A stretch of 64,000 nucleotides of DNA from Bubalus kerabau (GCF_029407905.1 NC_073628.1:62008501-62072500); one strand, 5' to 3'; shown: positions 21,967-34,196, numbered from the stretch's first letter. The notes: generated from the letters alone by a model not told the origin. Program-made: numbers and translations.

Positions 21967-23174
21967 ATATCAGATCAGATCAGATCAGTCACTCAGTCGT
22001 GTTCGACTCTTTGCAACCCCATGAATCACAGCACACCAGGCCTCCCTGTTCATCACCAACTCCCGGAGTTCACTCAGACTCACGTCCATTGAGTCAGTGA
22101 TGCCATCCAGCCATCTCATCCTCTGTCATCCCCTTCTCCTCCTGCTCCCAATCCCTCCCAGCATCAGAGTCTTTTCCAATGAGTCAACTCTTCGCATGAG
22201 GTGGCCAAAGTACTGGAGTTTCAGCTTTAGCATCATTCCTTCCAAAGAAATCCCAGGACTGATCTCCTTCAGAATGGACTGCTTGGATCTCCTTGCAGTC
22301 CAAGGGACTCTCAAGAGTCTTCTCCAACACCACAGTTCAAAAGCATAAATTCTTCGGTTCTCAGCCTTCTTCACAGTCCAACTCTCACATCCATACATGA
22401 CCACAGGAAAAACCATAGCCTTGACTAGACAAACCTTTGTTGGCAAAGTAATGTCTCTGCTTTTCAATATGCTATCTAGGTTGGTCATAACTTTCCTTCC
22501 AAGGAGTAAGTGTCTTTTAATTTCATGGCTGCAGGCACCATCTGTAGTGATTTTGGAGCCCAGAAAAATAAAGTCTGACACTGTTTCCACTGTTTCCCCA
22601 TCTATTTCCCAAGAAGTGATGGGACCGGATGCCATGATCTTCATTTTCTGAATGTTGAGCTTTAAGCCAACTTTTTCACTCTCCACTTTCACTTTCATCA
22701 AGAGGCTTTTGAGTTCCTCTTCACTTTCTGCCATAAGGGTGGTGTCATCTGCATATCTGAGGTTATTGATATTTCTCCCGGCAATCTTGATTCCAGCTTG
22801 TGTTTCTTCCAGTCCAGCGTTTCTCATCATGTACTCTGCATATAACTTAAATAAACAGGGTGACAATATACAGCCTTGACCTACTCCTTTTCCTATTTGG
22901 AACCAGTCTGTTGTTACATGTCCAGTTCTAACTGTTGCTTCCTGAACTGCATACAAATTTCTCAAGAGGAAGATCAGGTGGTCTGGTATTCCCATCTCTT
23001 GAAGAATTTTCCACAGTTTATTGTGATCCACACAGTCAGAGGCTTTGGCATGGTCAATAAAGCAGAAATAGATGTTTTTCTGGAACTCTCTTGCTTTTTC
23101 TATGATCCAGTGGATGTTGGCAATTTGATCTCTGGTTCCTCTGCCTTTTCTAAAACCAGCTTGAACATCAGGAA
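21967..23174 (-). mobile_element. BovB LINE, 5'-truncated, CAGATC-type tail
   Basis: Antisense BovB runs from a tail of repeated CAGAT units at 21970 to the region encoding R-K-G-R-G-T-R-D-Q-I-A-N near 23160. TATACTTA at 21959-21966 and 23175-23182 is a short target-site duplication. This copy holds the best-preserved BovB frame in the window (see 22126-23031). Confidence 0.95.
22126..23031 (-). pseudogene. BovB reverse transcriptase fragment (301 codons open)
   Basis: This open frame inside the BovB copy encodes the RTE-clade reverse transcriptase from the V-D-H-N block onward. The initiating Met replaces a Val of the consensus, so the start is not a real one. The Q-G-C-I-L-S-P-C-L-F block is at residues 52-61 and the catalytic Y-A-D-D box at residues 93-96. 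A cysteine/tryptophan-rich C-terminal region with E-L-W-C-W-R-R-L-L-R follows, ending in an arginine-rich tail. Endonuclease and most of the fingers are missing, so it cannot be an autonomous element. It is transposon coding sequence, not a host gene. Confidence 0.9.
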
Positions 23175-23182
23175 TATACTTA

Positions 23183-25402
23183 CTATAATAAATATAATAT
23201 TGAGCTATTAAATGTCATTAAATCACTGCTTATATTGTCTATATTGAAAAATATTATTTAGTAAAATTCTGTCTTCAAATTCATACAGTTAATTTCAGTA
23301 TAGATGTCGTAGGAGACTGATGTTGCTACAGCCAGAAGTATAGTGGTACCACATAGCTACTTCTCAACCATGTTGACAAGATCCCCACTCAACATGTAAA
23401 AAAAGACAATGATGAATGCATTGCTTACTCAGGAAGAGTAATGCTGCTCTAAGCAGAGCAGATGGCATTTTTATATATGAATTTTGGCACATATGGAGTT
23501 TATGGGTTGGTTTACTTTTGGAAATGTGAGTTGGCCTCATCTCTAGATGTGTGGTTATTCTGGTAAGATTGTTCTTGTTCACTGATTGGTATTCAGAGAC
23601 TTGTTCATGGGTGTGACTCTACTGCTGACTGACTGACATTCAGAAGTGAGGGACTGACACTGCAAAGTATATTCACTGAGGCAAGTTGTCATTATTTATT
23701 AAATTGCATGAGTGCTACATGTTACCATGGATACAGAATGATCAGTCCTTTCCTAAGAACTTCTTCAGTCTCATTGGTGATGAAACAATAAAACACATCA
23801 GTAGGAGACTGCTTTTCTGCATGTGAACTAGAAAAGATGATCTCACTAAGATAATCTAAACTGTTCTCAGGGCAAAAAACTGGATTACTAACCTGTCTTA
23901 ACAATAAAGCTTTGCCCTTTTATATCCTAAGATGTGGTAGATTAATGACAATGACTAAAATTCATTACTACTTTCAATATGGGTACAGACAAGCCCATTG
24001 GAGAATGAAGCACATGGAGGAGAGGTGAGTCACTTTAGCTGATCCATTTGAGGCAGGCCAGCTTCAGGAAGACTGGCCCATCACCAGATATGTTCATGAA
24101 CCCACTATCTAGGTCAGGGGAGTCACCTCAAAGACCTGCATTTGTCTGTAGACATATGAGCTAGAGATTAGTCAAGCCCAGCCCAGATCAGAACACATTT
24201 GTGAACAAAATCAGTACTTATAATCATATGCCACTGGGGTTTTGTGATTGTTTGCTTCACAACATTAGTTGGGCAATAAAATGACACAGGGGCAACAGAC
24301 AGGACATGTGAGGATCTCAACTGGCACTATTATGATTTATCACAAATGTGAAATTAAATATAAATTCTTCTCATCTGGTTGAATGGCTTCATTTGGGAAT
24401 AGAATCTCAAATAGAGTCCAAATAACAGGCAGAAATTTGATGCGTGGATTAGAATATGAATAAAATGAACTGCAACATATATTAATGCAAATTCAATACT
24501 AAAAAACAAGAATCAAGAGCATTTGAATTGAGTTTAAAGTAAGTTCATAGGATTGACATTCAACCTGAGGAACTTTTGTCTTCCATACCTGATAGAGGAA
24601 AGCAAGTGACAGTATTGTGAACATAGAAATGTCATTCCTTAATTAAAAAGTAAAAGGTTAGGTAACAAAAATCTTTTGGATTGAAAAGACTTGTCTTTCA
24701 GCTAAAAGAGTAAATGATTTATAATAAAAAGTAATTTATAAAATGTCTGCAAATGATTTTTAAGACATGTACGATATCAACATAAAGAAAGTAGAGAAGT
24801 TTGCAGATGAACTTAAAAAGACACTTACTCATATTTCTGGACTTAAAATGAAACTATTCTAAAGATATCATTTACTCTTTATTAAAATATAAATCTAATA
24901 ATATTCCAGCTAGAATGCTAAACAAAAACTTTTCTTACTAATATAATAATTCCTGGAAATATTTACGTAGATATTTTAAGGAATTTTAAAGCTGACATAA
25001 TTAAAAACTTGTGTTTCTGGCAAACTGACAAAAATGTAAGATGAGGTTAAAAAAAACTTACATGTACTATTTATTTGATCATAAAGTAGCATGTACAATT
25101 GGTAGAAATAAGGAGACTATTAAGTGCATAATATTGATTAAGAGGCTTGAGAAAAATCATATATCATTCCACAAGCCAATATAAATTTTAACACAAAAAA
25201 ATGAATATGTTTAAAAAACATAAGAACATTGGAAGTATATCAAATTGAATTCTTTCATGATATAAAAGCACAGGACTTTAAAAAGACAGAAACAATATGA
25301 ACAAATATATTGATATACATGAATATGATTGACAAAGATAAACCTTCCAGCATAAAATAAATAGTAGCAGACAAAAATTCAGGAAAAATATCTATTGTAT
25401 AT
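23183..25402. other. unclassified, unique-looking AT-rich DNA
   Basis: This is the longest stretch without a recognisable repeat. Short frames on the minus strand near 23364-23582 and 23722-23904 (60-72 codons) have no domain or consistent codon pattern. It may hold very old, unrecognisable repeats. Confidence 0.4.
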
Positions 25403-26206
25403 GTTGTTGTTGCTGTTCAGTTGCTCAGTTGTGTCTGGTTCTTTGAAACCCCATGGACTGCAGGACGCCAGACTTCCCTGTCCTCCACCATCTCCCGGAG
25501 CTTGCTCTAACACATATCCATTGAGTCAGTGATGCCATCCAGCCATCTCATTCTCAATCATTCCTTTCTCCTCCTGCCTTCAATCTTTCCCAGCATCAGG
25601 GTCTTTTCCAATGAATCAACACTTCACGTCAGATTGCCAAAGTATTGGAGCTTCAGCTTCAGCATCAGTCCTTCTAATGAATTTTAAGGGTTGATTTCCT
25701 TTAGGATGGACTGCTTTGATCTCCTTGCAGTCCAAGGAACTCTCACCAGTCTTCCTCAACACCACAGTTCCAAAGCATCAATTCTTCGGCATTCAGCCTT
25801 CTTTATGGTCCAACTCTCACATCCATAAATGACTACTGGTAAAAACCATAACTTTCACTAGATGACCTTTGTCAGCAACGTAATGTCTCTGCTTCTTAAT
25901 ATGCTGTCTAGGTTGGTCATAGCTTTCCTTTCAAGGAGCAAGCGTCTTTTAATTTATTGGCTGCAGTTACTTTCTGCAGTGATTTTGGAGCCCAAGAAGA
26001 TAAAGTCTGTCATTGTTTCCATTGTTTCCCCTTCTGTTTGCCATGATGTGATGGGACCAGATGCCATGATCTTAGTTTTCTGAATGTTGAGTTTTAAGCC
26101 AACTTTTCCCTTCTCCTCTTGCGCTTTCATCAAGAGGCTCTTTAGTTCCTCTTCACTTTCTGTCATAAGGGTAGTGTCATCTGAATATCTGAGTCTATTG
26201 ATATTT
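25403..26206 (-). mobile_element. BovB LINE 3' end
   Basis: Antisense BovB runs from GCTGTTCAGTTGCTCAG at the tail to the region encoding N-I-N-R-L-R-Y (near 26200), just past the catalytic box. Here the box reads Y-S-D-D-T-T-L-M-T-E, a substitution that would be expected to impair the enzyme. The copy ends at that point, by 5' truncation. Confidence 0.93.
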
Positions 26207-26230
26207 CTCCTTTTTCTCCTCTCATCTATT

Positions 26231-26700
26231 AAAAAGATAAAAACATTTAAATGGGCAAAAGACATGAATTGGCAATTCTTTATTTTCTAAGTAAAATAAC
26301 AAGAAAGAAATAACCCCAAATTCACTTATTCCACTAGTCAGAAAAATATGTTTTAAGGGAAATATTTGTCACCTACAATGACTGATACCTTGTTTTAATG
26401 AGTTTATGAGGGTAGATAAAAATGTGAAAAGAACAAGACAAGAGCATGTAAGGGGATGTTGCATCTGCAGTGGCAGCTGTTGTATTTGCTTGTTCAGAAT
26501 TTATTTCTCCTTCACTGGGTATCATGTTTCTTTACACAATTGCACTTAAAAAAAAGAGTAGCCTGTTTGCAAACTAATCAAGATCAGAGAACCAGAGTTC
26601 AGAGCATGACTGAGAGACATCTTAGCTTATCATCTGAATTCCTTGATAATATGCCCTTGGAATTTAACCTTAAATGCTTTATTTTTGAGTGTGAGCATAG
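26231..26700. other. unclassified, with a short L1-like stretch
   Basis: TTAAATGGGCAAAAGACATG near 26246-26265 encodes K-W-A-K-D-M-N, a conserved L1 ORF2 phrase, but the L1 similarity fades within about 50 bases. The rest is unclassified. Confidence 0.4.
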
Positions 26701-26702
26701 CT

Positions 26703-26886
26703 TAAATCCCTGGTACTTCAGATGGCAAAGAATTTGCCTGCAATACAGGAGATGTGGATTTGATCCCTGGATCAGTAAAATACCCTGGAGAAGGAAATGG
26801 CTACCCACTCCATTGTTCTTGCCTGGAGAATCCTATGGACAAAGATGCTTGGTGTGTTACTGTCTTTGGGGTCCCAAGGAGACAGA
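26703..26886 (+). mobile_element. Bov-tA SINE part of a SINE/BovB fusion
   Basis: Sense Bov-tA has a degenerate head (CCCTGGTACTTCAGATGG), GCCTGCAATACAGGAGATG, GGAGAAGGAAATGGCTACCC and GGAGACAGACACGA. It then joins, without the usual tail, to internal BovB sequence at about 26887. Confidence 0.9.
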
Positions 26887-27716
26887 CACGACCATTCAGG
26901 TATTACCTAAATCAAATCCCTTATGAATATACAGTAGAAATGAGAAATAGATTTAAGGGCCTAGATCTGATAGACAGAGTGCCTGATGAACTATGGACAG
27001 AGGTTCATGACACTGTACAGGAGACAGGAATCAAGACCATCCCCAGGAAAAAGAAATGCAAAAAAGCAAAACGGCTGTCTGAGGAGGCCTTACAAATAGC
27101 TGTAAAAACAAGGGAAGGGAAAAGCAAAGGAGAAAAGGAAAGATATATCCACTTGAATGCAGAGTTCCAAAGAATAGCAAGAAGAGATAAGAAAGCCTTC
27201 CTCAGTGATCAATGCAAAGAAATAGAGGAAAACAATAGAATGGGAAATCCTAGAGATCTCTTCAAGAAAATTAGAGATACCAAGGGAATATTTCATGCAA
27301 AGATGGTCTCAGTAAAGGACAGAAATGATATGGAACTAACAGAAACAGAAGATATTAAAAAGAGGTGGCAAGAATACACAGAACTGTACAAAAAACATCT
27401 TCATGACCCAGATAATGATGATGGTGTGATCACTCACCTAGAGCAAGACATCCTGGAATGTGAAATCAAGTGGGCCTTAGGAAGCATCACTACGAACAAA
27501 GCTAGTGGAGGTGATGGAATTCCAGTTGAGCTATTTCAAATCCTGAAGGATGATGCTGTGAAAGTGCTGCACTCAATATGCCAACAAATTCAGAAAGCTC
27601 AACATTGGCCACAGGACTGGAAAAGGTCAGTTTTAATTCCATCCCAAAGAAAGGCAATGCCAAAGAATGCTCAAACTACCACACAATTGCATTCATCTCA
27701 CACGCTAGTAAAGTGA
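26754..27716 (+). pseudogene. SINE-BovB fusion open frame (320 codons)
   Basis: This is the longest open frame in the window. Residues 1 to about 44 come from the Bov-tA body, and the rest is the BovB polyprotein between endonuclease and reverse transcriptase. Recognisable parts include R-F-K-G-L-D-L near residues 62-68, a lysine-rich basic stretch, the K-R-W-Q-E-Y-T-E block and N-K-A-S-G-G-D-G-I-P-V-E. It ends by frameshift just before the reverse transcriptase core, so no catalytic motif is included. The frame appears to be an accident of the fusion. Nothing indicates a host product. Confidence 0.8.
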
Positions 27717-29165
27717 TGCTTAAAATTCTCCAGGCAGGCTTCAGCAATACATGAACCGTGAAGTTCCAGATGTTCAAGCTGATTTTAGAAAAGGAAGAGG
27801 AACCAGAGATCAAATTGCCAACATCTGCTGAATCATCGAAAAAGCAAGAGCGTTCCAGAAAAACATCTATTTCTGCTTTATTGACTATCCCAAAGTCTTT
27901 GACTGTGTGGATCACAATAAACTGTGGAAAATTCTGAAAGACATGGGAATACCACATCACCTGACCTTCCTCTTGAGAAACCTCAGGAGGCAACAGTTAG
28001 AATTGGAACAACAGACTGGTTCCAAATAGGAAAAGGAGTATGTCAAGGCAGTATATTGTCACCCTGCTTTGTTTGTTTGTTTTTTTTAATATGTTTATTG
28101 TCTTTATTTTTTGTTTGTTTCTCTTTTTATTTAATTAATTAATTATTATTATTATTATTTTTACTTTACAATATTTTATTGGTTTTGCCATACATCAACA
28201 TGCATCCACCATGGGTGTACACATGTTCCCCATCCTGAACCCCCCTCCCACCTCCCTCCCCATACCATCCCTCTGGGTCATCCCAGTTTTTAACTTATAT
28301 GCAGAGCACATCATGAGAAAAACTAGGCTGGAGGAAGCACAAGCTGGAATCAAGATTGCCGGAGACATATCAATAACCTCAGATATGCAGATGACACCAT
28401 TTTTATGGCAGAAAGTGAAGAAGAACTAAGGAGCCTTTTGATGAAAGTGAAAGAGGAGAGTGAAAATATTGGCTTAAAGCTCAACATTCAGAACACTAAG
28501 ATCATAGCATCCGGTCCCATCACTTCATGACAAATAGATGGGGAAACAGTGGAAACAGTGTCTGACTTTATTTTTCTGGGCTCCAAAATCACTGCAGATG
28601 GTGATTGAGGCCATGAAATTAGAAGACACTTAATCCTTGGAAGGAAAGTTATGACCAACCTAGACAACATATTAAAAAGCAGAGACATTACTTTGTCAAC
28701 AAAGGTCAGTCTAGTCAAGGCTATGGTTTTTCCAGTGGTCATATATGGGTGTGAGAGTTGGACTATAAATAAAGCTGAGAGCTGAAGAATTGATGCTTTT
28801 GAACTGTGGTGTTGGAGAAGACTCTTGGGAATGCCTTGAACTGCAAGGAAATCCATCCAGTCCATCCTAAAGGAGATCAGTCCTGGGTGTTCATTGGAAG
28901 GACTGATGTTGAAGCTGAAACTCCAATACTTTGGCCACCTTATGGGAAGAGCTGACTCATTGGAAAATACCCTGATGCTGGGAATGATTGAGGGCAGGAG
29001 GAGAAGGGGATGACAGAGGATGAGATGGTTGGATGGTATCACCGACTCAATGGCGTGGGTTTGGGTGGACTCTGGGAGTTGGTGATGGACAGGGAGGCCT
29101 GGCATGCTCAGTTCATGGGGTCACATAGAGTCGGACATGACTTAGTGTCTGAACTGAACTGAGAG
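26887..29165 (+). mobile_element. BovB LINE, interrupted by an L1 3' UTR
   Basis: Sense BovB runs from CCATTCAGGTATTACCTAAA through the linker between endonuclease and reverse transcriptase, then the reverse transcriptase region, to CTGAACTGAACTGA at 29150-29162. It is broken at 28069-28286 by an antisense L1 3' UTR. Removing that insertion reconnects CACCCTGCTT with TTTAACTTATATGCAGAG. Frameshifts are present after about 27700. Confidence 0.94.
28069..28286 (-). mobile_element. bovine-type L1 3' UTR nested in BovB
   Basis: The antisense 3' UTR has a T/ATT-rich tail region, TTTACAATATTTTATTGG, TTTGCCATACATCAACATG, the polypyrimidine tract and CATCCCTCTGGGTCATCCCAG. It is strongly 5'-truncated and inserted within the BovB reverse transcriptase region. 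Confidence 0.93.
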
Positions 29166-29679
29166 TAATTAAAAATTAAATTGCTGAAATGATGAACAGA
29201 AAAAATAAAGACCCACTGTGCTGAGGTAAGCTTAGTAATCATAATGCAAGCCTACAAAGTCTAAACCATAATCTTTTACCTTCTAACTCAGGCATTATCT
29301 TACTGTGTGTTTTTCAATGGAAATCATGGTATAGAAAAGTTTTAATACTTTCAGAGATGTCACAAAATTAAGACATGAGTTTAAGTTGAAATTGATTCCT
29401 TAGAAGCAGAGATAAGGGAAGATTTGGCAGATACAAACCTCCCCGTCTTTTCTTTCAATCCACGGACTGCTCACTTTGGACTGAAAGAGCTAGACTCTCA
29501 CTGAAATCCCAACTAAAAACAATGTCAGCCAAATCAAAGCTTAAGAGAAGCATAAGAGATGAAATGGAATCTGGGAGAACCTGATTCCTAGGCTTGTCAT
29601 AAATGCTTACTGAAATAAACTTACAGATGACAGATTTCTTCTCTGCAAACTTCTTCTCTTTGACAAAGTTCTTCTCTGA
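29166..29679. other. unclassified DNA
   Basis: No recognisable repeat or coding frame is seen. Confidence 0.4.
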
Positions 29680-29854
29680 AAAGCTGTTGCTGGATCTAAA
29701 TGTCCATCAACAGAGGAATGCTCAAAGATGATGTGGTACAAGCATGTGATGGAATATTATTCAGCCATAAAAAAAATGAAATAGTGCCATTTGGAGAGAT
29801 ATGGATAGACCTAGAAATTGTTATATGGAATTAAGTAAGTCAGTGAAAAAATAT

Positions 29855-31411
29855 CTTAATTATAGATAACCACGGTGGTCTAGTCACTCACCTAGAGCCA
29901 CATATCCTGGACTGCAAAGTCAAGTGGGCCTCAGGAAGCATCACTATGAACAAAACTAGTGAAGGTGATAGAATTCCAGTTAAGCTAATTCAAATCCTAA
30001 AAGATGATGCAGTGAAAGTGCTGCACTCAATATGCCAGCAAATTTAGAAAACTCAACAGTGGCCACAGAACTGGAAAAGGTCAGTTTTCATTCCAATCCC
30101 AAAGAAAGGCAATACCAAAGAATGTTCAAACTATTGCACAATCGCATTCATCTGACACATTAGCAAAGCAATACTCAAAACTGTCCAAACCAGGCTTCAT
30201 TAGAACATGAACCAAGAACTCCCAGATGTTCAATCTGAATTTAGAAAAGGCAGAGGGACCAGAGATCAAATTGCCAACATTCACTGGATAGTTGAAAAAT
30301 CAAGAGAGTGCCAGAAAAACATCTTCTGCTTTATTGATTATTGCAAAGCGTTTGACTGGGTGGATCACAACAAATTGTGAAAAATTCTTAGAGATGGGAA
30401 TATCAGACCACCTTACCTGCCTCCTGAGAAATCTGTATGCAGTTCAAGAAGCAACACTTACAAATGGACATGGAACAACGAACTGGTTTGAAACTGGAGA
30501 AAGAATATATGAAGGCTTATTGTCACCCTGCTTGTTTAGTTTATATGCAGAGTACATCATGAGAAATGCCAGGCTGGATGAAGCACAAGCTGGAATCAAG
30601 GTTGAAGGGAGAAATATCAATAACCTCAGATATGCAGATGACACCACCCTTATGGCAGAAAGCAAAGAGGAACTAAAGAGCCTCTTGATGAAAGTGAAAG
30701 AGGAGAGTGAAAATGCTAGCTTAAAACTCAACATTCATAAAACCAAGATCATGGCATCCAGCCCCATCACTTCATGGCAAATAGATGGGGGAGCAATGAA
30801 AACAGTGATCAACTTTATTTTCTTAGGTTCCAAAATCACTGCACATGGTGACTGCAGCCAAGAAATTAAAAGACACTTGCTCCTTGGAAGAAAAGCTATG
30901 ACCAAATTAGGCAGCATATTGAAAAGCAGAGAAATTACTTTGCTGACAAAGGTCTGTCTCGTCAAAGATATGTTTTTTTTCAGTAGTCATGTATGGATGT
31001 GAGAGTTGGACCATAAAGAAAGTTGAGTGCTGAAGAATCGGTGCTTTTGAACTGTGGCTTTGAAGAAGACAATTTAGAGTCCCTTGGACTGCAAGGAGAT
31101 CAAACCAGTCAATCCTAAAGGAAATCAGTCCTGAATATTCATTGGAAGGACAGATGTTGAAGCTTAAGCTCAAATACTTAGGTGACCTGATGCGAAGAAC
31201 TTCCTCATTTGAAAAGACCCTGATGCTGGGAAAGATTGAAGGCAGGAAGAGAAAGGGACTATAGTGGATGAGATGGTTGGATGGCATCACCAACTCGATA
31301 GACATGAGTTTGACCAAGCTCCAGCAGCTGGTGCTGAACAGGGAAGCCTGGAGTGCTGCAGTCCATGGGGTCACAACAAGTCAGATATGACTGAGCAACT
31401 GAACTGAACTG
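29855..31411 (+). mobile_element. BovB LINE nested in L1
   Basis: Sense BovB runs from the D-N-H-G-G...T-H-L-E-P region to the AACTGAACTGAACTGAA tail. The frame 30292-31002 retains N-N-L-R-Y-A-D-D-T-T-L-M-A-E but is closed by frameshifts on both sides. Degenerate copies of AAGTCAG followed by an A-rich run flank it, consistent with an old target-site duplication. Confidence 0.94.
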
Positions 31412-31747
31412 AAGTCGGAAAGAGAAAAATAAATGTATACTATTATTTTATGTGGAATTTAGAAAAAAAGGTACAGATGAATTTATTTGCAAAGCAGAAG
31501 TAGAGACCCATATGTAGAGAAAAAAAACCTAACAGATACTAAAGGTGTAGGGAGATGTGATGAATTGAGAGACTGGGATTGACATATGTACACTATTATG
31601 TATAAAATAAATAACTAATGAGACCCTACTGTATAGCACAGATCTCTACTCAGTGTTCTGTGGTGACCTAAATCAAAAATAAATCTAAATATTAGAGGAT
31701 ACATGTATACATTGTAAAGCAACTCTACTGCAATAAAAATTAATAAA

Positions 31748-31766
31748 ATAAAAAAAAAAAAAAAAA
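31748..31766. repeat. poly-A tail of L1
   Basis: An A run follows TAATAAAATA at the end of the L1 3' UTR. Confidence 0.9.
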
Positions 31767-32041
31767 CCTGCTACTTGGCAAGATAACAAGGGTTTGCCCT
31801 TCCAGGTTATGTTTCAAATTGCATTAAGGCAGAGAATAAGTTGGAGGCCATTAAGATTAAAGAGTGGACAAGCACTAAGACTTATTTCTAAGACATAGAA
31901 AGTCCCAAGTTGGGATCCCCCTAAAAAGGGAAAAAGGCAAAATAAAACAAGCAAACTATGAATCAGTAAGATCTTTTGTTTTAGTCATTAGATCAGGAAA
32001 GTAGCATGAAGTAAATTTAGCAAATGTCAGTAACGTATTTA

Positions 32042-32246
32042 GGTTCCATGATGGCTCAGTGGTAAAGAATCCTCCTGCCAATGCAGGAGATGCAGATTTG
32101 AGTCTGGGTCAAAAAGGTCCCCTGGAAAAAGAAATGGCAATCCACTCTAGTATTCTAGTCTGGAAAATTCCACAGAAAGAGGAGCCTGGCAGGCTACAGT
32201 TCATGGGATCATAAGGAGTTGAACGCAACTTAGTGACTAAACAACA
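32042..32246 (+). mobile_element. Bov-tA SINE
   Basis: Full-length sense Bov-tA has head GATGGCTCAGTGGTAAAG, CCTGCCAATGCAGGAG, body GAAATGGCAATCCACTC and tail CAACTTAGTGACTAAAC. AGTAACGTATTTA at 32029-32041 and AGTAATGTATTTA at 32247-32259 form a 13-base target-site duplication with one mismatch. Confidence 0.95.
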
Positions 32247-32291
32247 AGTAATGTATTTAAGGAATTATTTCCAAATAATTTAAGGAATCTA

Positions 32292-32315
32292 AGGAATTAT
32301 TTCGAAATAATTCCT
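32292..32315. repeat. 24-base perfect palindrome
   Basis: The stretch is its own reverse complement, centred on TTTCGAAA at 32300-32307. A near-copy of one arm (AAGGAATTATTTCCAAATAA) lies just upstream at 32258-32277, so the area also contains a direct duplication. Confidence 0.9.
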
Positions 32316-33099
32316 GTGGCTTCTAAACTGGAGGATTTTCTCAAAGCCCATTTCATAAACATCCTTAGATCTGGATAAAAGATGCAAGGCACAGGGTCAG
32401 GGCTTTTGGATACTCCACTTAGTGCAAACGCTGTTCCAACAAAACAGTTTATGTATCACTGTTTTATAAATTTCCCATACCCCTGGCTAACCAAACAAGA
32501 ATATTGGAATATGGATAGGAATGGGGAGGGCGTGTTTGATGGGGGTCTCAGGCCAGAAGAGAGCAATTATGAGCCCATTTTGTGTCTGGCATCTGCTAGG
32601 GGATAGCAGAGCAGGAATTGCTGCTTTGGCTCAAACTGGCAGCCTTGATTCACCCCAAATATGTGTTCAGGCACCGTGTTCCCAAGCTAACTGTGCCCTC
32701 TTTCTTAGCTCTTTCTGGGTTGCACACCACTGGGAGTCACTTAGAATTGCCTGGTAATCCTGAGTGAAAAACTGAAGCACTGTGGAAAGGCCGTGGCCTG
32801 GGGAAGCTTTCACATCCTCTTCTTAGGCAAGTGGGGGGCCACAGGGTATTCAAACAGATCTGTCAAAACAGAGGTTATGCTTAACCACCTACTTTGTTCA
32901 TACGGTTACCTTAGAGTGTACTTATATGTATGTGCTGAGAATGTACTTATATGTAAAATTAAAGAGAGATACAAAACTAAATATTCTTAAACACTTCAGT
33001 CAACTGTTTTTCATCCTCCTTCCTTTTTAATGAGTATAACGTGTTTGTTTTAATACTTTGATTCTTCCCTTCCTGAAGTGGTCTATTTAGGATTGAAAA
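32316..33099. other. unclassified, unique-looking DNA, moderately GC-rich
   Basis: No repeat was recognised. Frames of 65-78 codons overlap here without a domain. A small direct repeat (TGTACTTATATGTA) occurs near 32920 and 32943. Confidence 0.4.
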
Positions 33100-33262
33100 C
33101 TATAAACTCTGAGCATGTTAGACTTTGGAAAATTTCCTCTCTCTGCCACTAAATGGCTCTGTTATCTATAGTAACATCATGTAGGTCCTCTAAACATCGG
33201 TTTTATCCTATCTAAAGTTTAGAAGGAATTGTACTAGATTGTATCTTAAAATAGAAGTAATA
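33100..33262 (+). mobile_element. probable MIR SINE
   Basis: The order CTCTCTGCCACTAAATGGCTC, GTCCTCTAAACATCGG, TTTTATCCTATCTAAAG and AAGGAATTGTACTAGATTG follows the MIR consensus (gap-containing, diverged). Confidence 0.65.
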
Positions 33263-33569
33263 CTCAGTCAGAGGCTTTCAGGAGAAGCTTCTACTGAATG
33301 GGACAGGGAATGATGGTCCTATGTAGCTTACTCTAGTAAACACTGTAAATTAGTCAGTTAAAATAAAAACAACTTTTTATTATTCTAATAATGTTATGTA
33401 GTACTCATTTTGCTGGTGAATTAGTGAATATAAGTTATGGCAAGTGATAATGAGAACATTATGTGGTACATTTTATGTTAATTTGAATGACTATAAACTG
33501 TCTAATTTATATAAAGCTGAAATTTGATATTTTACAAAAATCACAATTTTTTAATCTTTTTTCAGATTT

Positions 33570-33748
33570 TTTTTAAAATTTTATTTTATTTTTAAACTTT
33601 ACACAATTGTATTACTTTTGCCAAACATCAAACCGAATCCACCACCGGTATACATGTGCTCCCCATCCCGAACCCTCCTCCCTCCTCCCTCCCCATTCCA
33701 TCCCTCTGGGCCGTCCCAGTGCACCAGCCCCAAGCATCCAGCATCGTG
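33570..33748 (-). mobile_element. second bovine L1 3' UTR, inserted in the T-rich tail
   Basis: A complete short 3' UTR copy (TTTACACAATTGTATTAC to CAAGCATCCAGCATCGTG) precedes the main L1 3' UTR. CAGATTTTTTT on both sides is consistent with a target-site duplication inside the T-rich tail of the first element. Confidence 0.8.
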
Positions 33749-34196
33749 CAGATTTTTTTCCTTTTTTTAAATTTTATTTTATTTAACTTTACAATATTGT
33801 ATTGGTTTTGCCATATATCAAAATGAATCTGCCACAGGTATACATGTGTTCCCCATCCTGAACCCTCCTCCATCCTCCCTCCCCATACCATCCCTCTGGG
33901 TCGTCCCAGTGCACCAGCCCCAAGCATCCAGTGTCGTGCATTGAACCTGGACTGGAGACTCATTTCATATATGATATTATACATATTTCAATGCCATTCT
34001 CCCAAATCATCCCACCCTCTCCCTCTCCCACAGAGTCCAAAAGACTGAGAAAATAATAGCAAATGAAGCAACTGACAAACAACTAATCTCAAAAATATAC
34101 AAGCAACTCATACAGCTCAATTTCAGAAAAATTAATGACCCAATCAAAAAATGGACCAAAGAACTAAATAGACAATTCTCCAAAGAAGACATACAG

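Larger units (their letters stand above)
29680..31766 (+). mobile_element. L1 3' end split by a BovB
   Basis: The left part (29680-29854) encodes the L1 ORF2 C-terminal region (AAATGTCCATCAACAGAGG, GGAATATTATTCAGCC). The right part (31412-31766) is the matching 3' UTR (TATTTTATGTGGAATTTAG, CTACTGTATAGCACAG, GTAAAGCAACTCTACTGC) with an AATAAA-rich poly-A end. The two halves meet at the AAGTCAG region once the BovB is removed. Confidence 0.9.

Noticed and set aside
32382..32757. Overlapping 74-78 codon frames in a GC-richer stretch as exons
   Set aside because: The frames overlap in different registers and I saw no supporting domain or splice-site arrangement.
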